DNA from: Anseranas semipalmata
Taxonomy: Eukaryota > Chordata > Aves > Anseriformes > Anseranatidae
NCBI GenBank assembly: GCA_013399115.1
Contig: VXAA01007187.1
Span: forward strand, 126,474-190,473
Length of the DNA stretch: 64,000 nucleotides
Direction of reading: 5' to 3'
Shown in pieces: positions 62,401 to 64,000 of the stretch. How positions within the stretch are numbered: the first letter of the stretch is position 1; each line of letters opens with the position of its first letter. A model generated the notes under the pieces. It worked only from the letters and a program-made list of their open reading frames with translations. It searched no databases and was not told the origin of the DNA. Both the position numbers and the translations under genes were made by a program.

Positions 62401-64000
62401 GCCTGTTACAGATTTTCAAAGATTATAAAATCTGTAGGTGAACGCATCTGGGATATAAATTTGACTCTTCATAGTAATAGAACAAAAATAAGTCAATGGC
62501 CAAGGGTTCAGTTTAGAACTCCTGAATTATCCCTGGGTTTTCCTGGAGAGAGGAGGCATCCCTGGAGAGTTAGGCATCTCTTAGTGACTCTACTATAATC
62601 TAGTATTTGCTATTTATATCAAAGTAGCAATGTTAAGACACTTACTAAGTAAATTTGGTATGCAAAAGGAAATTCATACAATTGCAAACAGATGCATACT
62701 GTTTTGGATACCCTTCTTAGCTGCATACAATTAACATTACTTTACCTGATACATCACCGTGGTTGTTAAAAATGTACCAGTGTATTAGAAAAGGCAGTCT
62801 TTTTGAAACATGTATTTGCAAGTCATGAGACTGCTGAGGACACAGAGAGATTATGCTTTCTATAGATAACGTAATATAAACATGCTTGCCTTGGCTAATG
62901 CCCACTTCACACTCTATGTGGAATTGCTGGAACAAAAATGAAGAAACCTTTTCTACTAAAAAGTCATGATGTGTGACAAGAATAAATTTAGGATACAATT
63001 GCTTGGAAGTTCTCTTCCAAGGACAGCAAACTAAATTAATTCTAAGTATTGTATCCATCATTTCTTGTGACTAGATACTGCCTGTGGAATACAGGAATCA
63101 GAAGCAGCCAAAGATTTTGTTAGCATCTCAATGCTCAGGTGATACAGAAATCCTCCTCAGCTAGACATTTAGAATTAACTAAGAAAAATATAAAAAAAAG
63201 ATTGGACCGCTAGAAATAATGGATACTTTATACAGATAATTGTCCTGCAAGAAGTACTTGAAAAATTACAACATTTAAAAAAATCCACAATTTTTAAATA
63301 TCCAGTCAAAACCATGGAGTGCTCAGCATATTAGAAAATGAATACTATTTGGTTTTCTATCTAACAATCCCCTTTAAAAAATTACTAGATCCTAAAACAT
63401 CTTGGAAGAGAGGAGAAAATTTGGCAGCAATTATCAGAAGAAAAGAAAGCTGCTCCTTCCAACCATCTTCCTCTAAAACAAACTCTTCTCTTAAAACATA
63501 TGAAAAAAGATGCAAAAGTCCCTGAAACCTCCTTTCAGCTGTCCTCAAGGGACTGCCTATGCCTTGTCTAATGCAGACCATCAGATGGAAGCAGATCATC
63601 ACAAGTGGCTACTTAAGAGTTAACACTAACCATATGGACCTGGTGGAATTTAAGATTATCAGAACTCATGCCTTACAATAATGAGCATGTTCAATTAGAA
63701 AACAAAAGCTTATCAGCCATTTTTTTTTCTTTTGACTAGGGAGAGGGATGTGGAAGGGAAGGGTATGGTGGCTTTTTTTTTTTTTTTTAACGGATTTCAA
63801 AAATTAGGAGGTAAGAAAAAAGTCACAAGTACAATAAATAGTACGATATTGCATGAATTATCCTTGAATAAGATTTTGTACATGTCTTTTTGGGACATGA
63901 ATATTGGCATGTCCTGATAATGGAAGGAGAATTGTTTATAAGAGACAAGCTGCAATATCTCAGGTTTGTTGGAAGTGTCAGATGGAAAAATTCAGCTATC

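Larger units (their letters stand above)
15412..64000 (-). other. CDKAL1: CDKAL1 gene, 3' part (exons and introns)
   Basis: This is the part of the CDKAL1 transcription unit inside the window, running leftwards from beyond base 64000 to the poly(A) signal at 15417-15412. Three coding exons join as 44568-44485, 41076-40912 and 15648-15442, giving the C-terminal 151 residues of a protein that is about 580 residues long in mammals. Introns are 25,263 nt and 3,408 nt, plus at least 19.4 kb of the next intron upstream. All three exons have consensus AG acceptors, the two internal ones have GT donors, and all joins are phase 0. CDKAL1 transfers a methylthio group to t6A37 of tRNA-Lys(UUU). By eye I found no further exon between 44569 and 64000, so the catalytic radical-SAM exons are expected outside the window. 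The call is secure because three separated exons match consecutive parts of the same protein in the right order and strand. Confidence 0.93.
44569..64000 (-). other. CDKAL1: CDKAL1 upstream intron, 3' part (at least 19.4 kb)
   Basis: No CDKAL1 exon was recognised here. I looked for the residues that precede the TRAM domain in the family (the end of the radical-SAM domain) on the minus strand and did not see them. The region holds a poly(T)/N gap, one short CR1 tail fragment, MIR-like remnants, homopolymer runs and a candidate conserved block near 62.0-62.4 kb. Open frames of 100-125 codons are no longer than others in clearly noncoding parts of this window. Confidence 0.7.

Noticed and set aside
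1..64000. CRISPR arrays, operons, prophage, tRNA or rRNA genes
   Set aside because: No spaced repeats, no ribosome binding sites and no recognisable RNA gene folds; the DNA is vertebrate nuclear.
44569..64000. Further upstream CDKAL1 exons
   Set aside because: The residues preceding the TRAM domain in the family were not seen on the minus strand; I may have missed a very short exon.

Overview
This is vertebrate, almost certainly avian, nuclear DNA. The sequence is AT-rich and gene-poor, with long introns. It is seeded with CR1 LINE copies ending in the bird-typical (ATTCTGTG)n 3' tail, and it has purine/pyrimidine microsatellites and two N-filled assembly gaps (21873-22030 and 45104-45198). 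Nothing prokaryotic is present. I cannot name the species.

Only one protein-coding gene can be supported: the 3' end of CDKAL1 on the minus strand, encoding the ER tail-anchored radical-SAM methylthiotransferase that makes the ms2t6A37 modification of tRNA-Lys(UUU). Three coding exons were recognised by reading the translated sequence and checking AG/GT splice borders: 44568-44485 (28 codons), 41076-40912 (55 codons) and 15648-15442 (68 codons plus stop). Together they give the last 151 residues: the TRAM RNA-binding domain, a linker, and a C-terminal membrane helix. All junctions are phase 0. The radical-SAM and N-terminal exons must lie upstream, beyond base 64000 in plus-strand coordinates.

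Layout: 1-15411 is downstream of the gene and holds a CR1 copy at 7441-8352, two long pure-purine microsatellites and no recognisable gene. 15412-15648 is the terminal exon with a poly(A) signal 24 nt after the stop codon. 15649-40911 is a 25.3 kb intron with a cluster of five CR1 fragments between 17.8 and 25.0 kb. 41077-44484 is a 3.4 kb intron with a 187-nt pure pyrimidine tract and a CR1 fragment close to the exon. 44569-64000 is the 3' part of another long intron with a poly(T)/gap, MIR-like remnants and a short CR1 fragment flanked by repeated 18-20 bp units.

I did not find a new biological system. The observations worth checking are a possible read-through isoform without the membrane anchor, the very short predicted 3' UTR, the strand-asymmetric tract near an exon, two repeat-junction rearrangements at CR1 insertions, and candidate conserved noncoding blocks. 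The CDKAL1 introns are known in vertebrates to lie in the SOX4 long-range regulatory domain. No alignment or search could be run; all family calls come from reading the sequence.
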